Source: an uncultured Eubacteriales bacterium (GTDB lineage Bacteria > Bacillota > Clostridia > Lachnospirales > Lachnospiraceae). Taken from it: DNA of 64,000 nt. The notes under the pieces are model-generated. The model was given only the letters and a program-made list of their open reading frames with translations. It was not told the origin of the DNA and made no database searches. Where the stretch lies: the NCBI GenBank assembly GCA_951800645.1, contig CATOIK010000001.1:124001-188000 (forward strand), read 5' to 3'. Both the position numbers and the translations under genes were made by a program. Shown one piece after another: positions 63,264-64,000 of this stretch. Within the stretch, counting starts at the first letter, position 1. Every line of letters begins with the position of its first letter.

Positions 63264-63968
63264 TTATTCGACGGTCACAATCGTGCCATTTATTTTTCCC
63301 TGCATTGCATTGGCAATGCCGTCTTTTTCGTTTAGATCAAATACTGCCATAGGCATCTTGTGCTCCATACACATAATGGAAGCCGTTAAATCCACTACGG
63401 CAAGCTGCTTGTCAATGACCTCCTGAATACTGATGGTGTCATACTTCTTTGCATCCGGATTCTCAGCCGGGTCGCTGTCATACACGCCGTCAATGGACTT
63501 AGCCAGCAAAATACAGTCTGCGTCCATCTCTACTGCCCGCAGGGTAATGCCGGTGTCTGTAGAGAAATAAGGATGGCCGGTTCCGCCTGCAAAGAACACT
63601 ACCTCCCGGTTCTCAAAGCATTGGTTTGCCCGATCCTTGGAAAACAGCTCCGTCATAGTGCCACAGGCAAATGGGGTAAAAATATGGGTCTTCATTCCTG
63701 CATTCCGGAAAATCTCAGACACATAAATACAATTCATAATGGTAGCCAGCATTCCGATCTGGTCTGCATGGGTCCGCTCAATAGCCTCACTGGTGCGGCC
63801 TCTCCAGAAGTTTCCGCCGCCGATGACAATGCCTACCTGAACGCCTGCGTCCACGGAAAGCTTCACCTGTCTGGCTACTTCTTTTACCGTATCTTCATCA
63901 AAACCGGTTTTTTTAGGCCCTGCCAGCGCCTCGCCGCTTAATTTCAAAAAAACGCGTTTCAAATTCAT
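63264..63968 (-). CDS. pyrH: Uridylate kinase
   Basis: A 234-residue amino acid kinase-fold enzyme that phosphorylates UMP. The N-terminus FLKLSGEALAG, the GIVIGGGNFWRG loop, ATIMNCIYVSE and FFAGGTGHPYFSTDTGITLRAVEMDAD-type pieces (GGTGHPYFSTDT, RAVEMDADCILLAK) are clear. GGAGAAAG lies upstream of the ATG. It is the first gene seen of the pyrH-frr-uppS-cdsA-dxr-rseP-ispG-polC group; tsf would be expected beyond the edge. Confidence 0.97.
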   Translation of the reverse strand: MNLKRVFLKLSGEALAGPKKTGFDEDTVKEVARQVKLSVDAGVQVGIVIGGGNFWRGRTSEAIERTHADQIGMLATIMNCIYVSEIFRNAGMKTHIFTPFACGTMTELFSKDRANQCFENREVVFFAGGTGHPYFSTDTGITLRAVEMDADCILLAKSIDGVYDSDPAENPDAKKYDTISIQEVIDKQLAVVDLTASIMCMEHKMPMAVFDLNEKDGIANAMQGKINGTIVTVE

Positions 63969-64000
63969 GAAATCTTTCTCCTTTGCTCTGCTGCCTTCGT

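Overview
The window looks like the chromosome of an endospore-forming or spore-gene-carrying Clostridia, most likely Lachnospiraceae. Evidence: Firmicutes-type PolC, the rplS-lepB-rbgA-rnhB-yraN and pyrH-frr-uppS-cdsA-dxr-rseP-ispG-polC gene orders, sporulation genes (spoIVA, yqfC, yqfD, a BofC-like protein), DUF896, a YesM/YesN-type two-component system and strong AGGAGG ribosome binding sites. Base composition is moderate except in an AT-rich stretch at about 46.0-49.6 kb. Almost every gene is on the minus strand; prs and the insertion-derived genes are the exceptions. No genus or species can be fixed from what is seen.

Region 1 (1-10.1 kb) is a carbohydrate-use cluster, transcribed right to left: two-component regulator and sensor, then lipoprotein binding protein, two permeases, two Gfo/Idh/MocA dehydrogenases and two sugar isomerase/epimerase TIM barrels (the last runs off the window). 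There is no transporter ATPase and no glycosidase. Region 2 (10.1-20.1 kb) holds 5-formyl-THF cyclo-ligase, DUF896, a short ProB, two FAD flavoproteins, a BofC-like protein, a DUF3048 lipoprotein, ybeY, phoH, yqfD, yqfC and rpsU. Region 3 (20.1-29.2 kb) holds alaS with a 45-residue membrane peptide in front, an LprI-domain protein, rnhA, an RNA-type metallo-beta-lactamase, spoIVA and a phosphofructokinase with PPi-type active-site residues. Region 4 (29.2-34.0 kb) is a complete branched-chain amino acid ABC operon with a consensus promoter and terminator. Region 5 (34.1-43.9 kb) is housekeeping: gpsA, plsY, der, a PDZ/radical-SAM protein, divergent prs, pgeF, yraN, rnhB, rbgA, lepB, rplS.

Region 6 (44.0-50.1 kb) is accessory. 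A degenerate cyclase-like sensor gene has lost its 5' part to an IS91-type element. That element's transposase is split by a one-base slip in a C6 run and is followed by a 58-residue acidic ORF. Next come an IS256-type remnant, a GNAT acetyltransferase and a HUH rolling-circle initiator-like gene. The region ends in a tRNA array (Pro-CGG, Glu-CTC, a 5' half of a tRNA-Thr, and an intact Thr-CGT).

Region 7 (50.2-53.2 kb) is a copper module: CsoR with its operator, and a CopA that carries a CopZ-like domain at its C-terminus. That domain is preceded by a near-ideal internal ribosome binding site and ATG, suggesting a nested or recently fused copZ. Region 8 (53.2-64 kb) is polC, ispG, rseP, dxr, cdsA, uppS, frr and pyrH, linking replication, isoprenoid, phospholipid and translation functions.

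No CRISPR array, complete prophage or obviously new multi-gene defence system was seen. The least explained items are the nested copZ, the IS91-element small ORF, the HUH-initiator island next to the broken tRNA, and several overlapping terminator/promoter and leader-hairpin arrangements.
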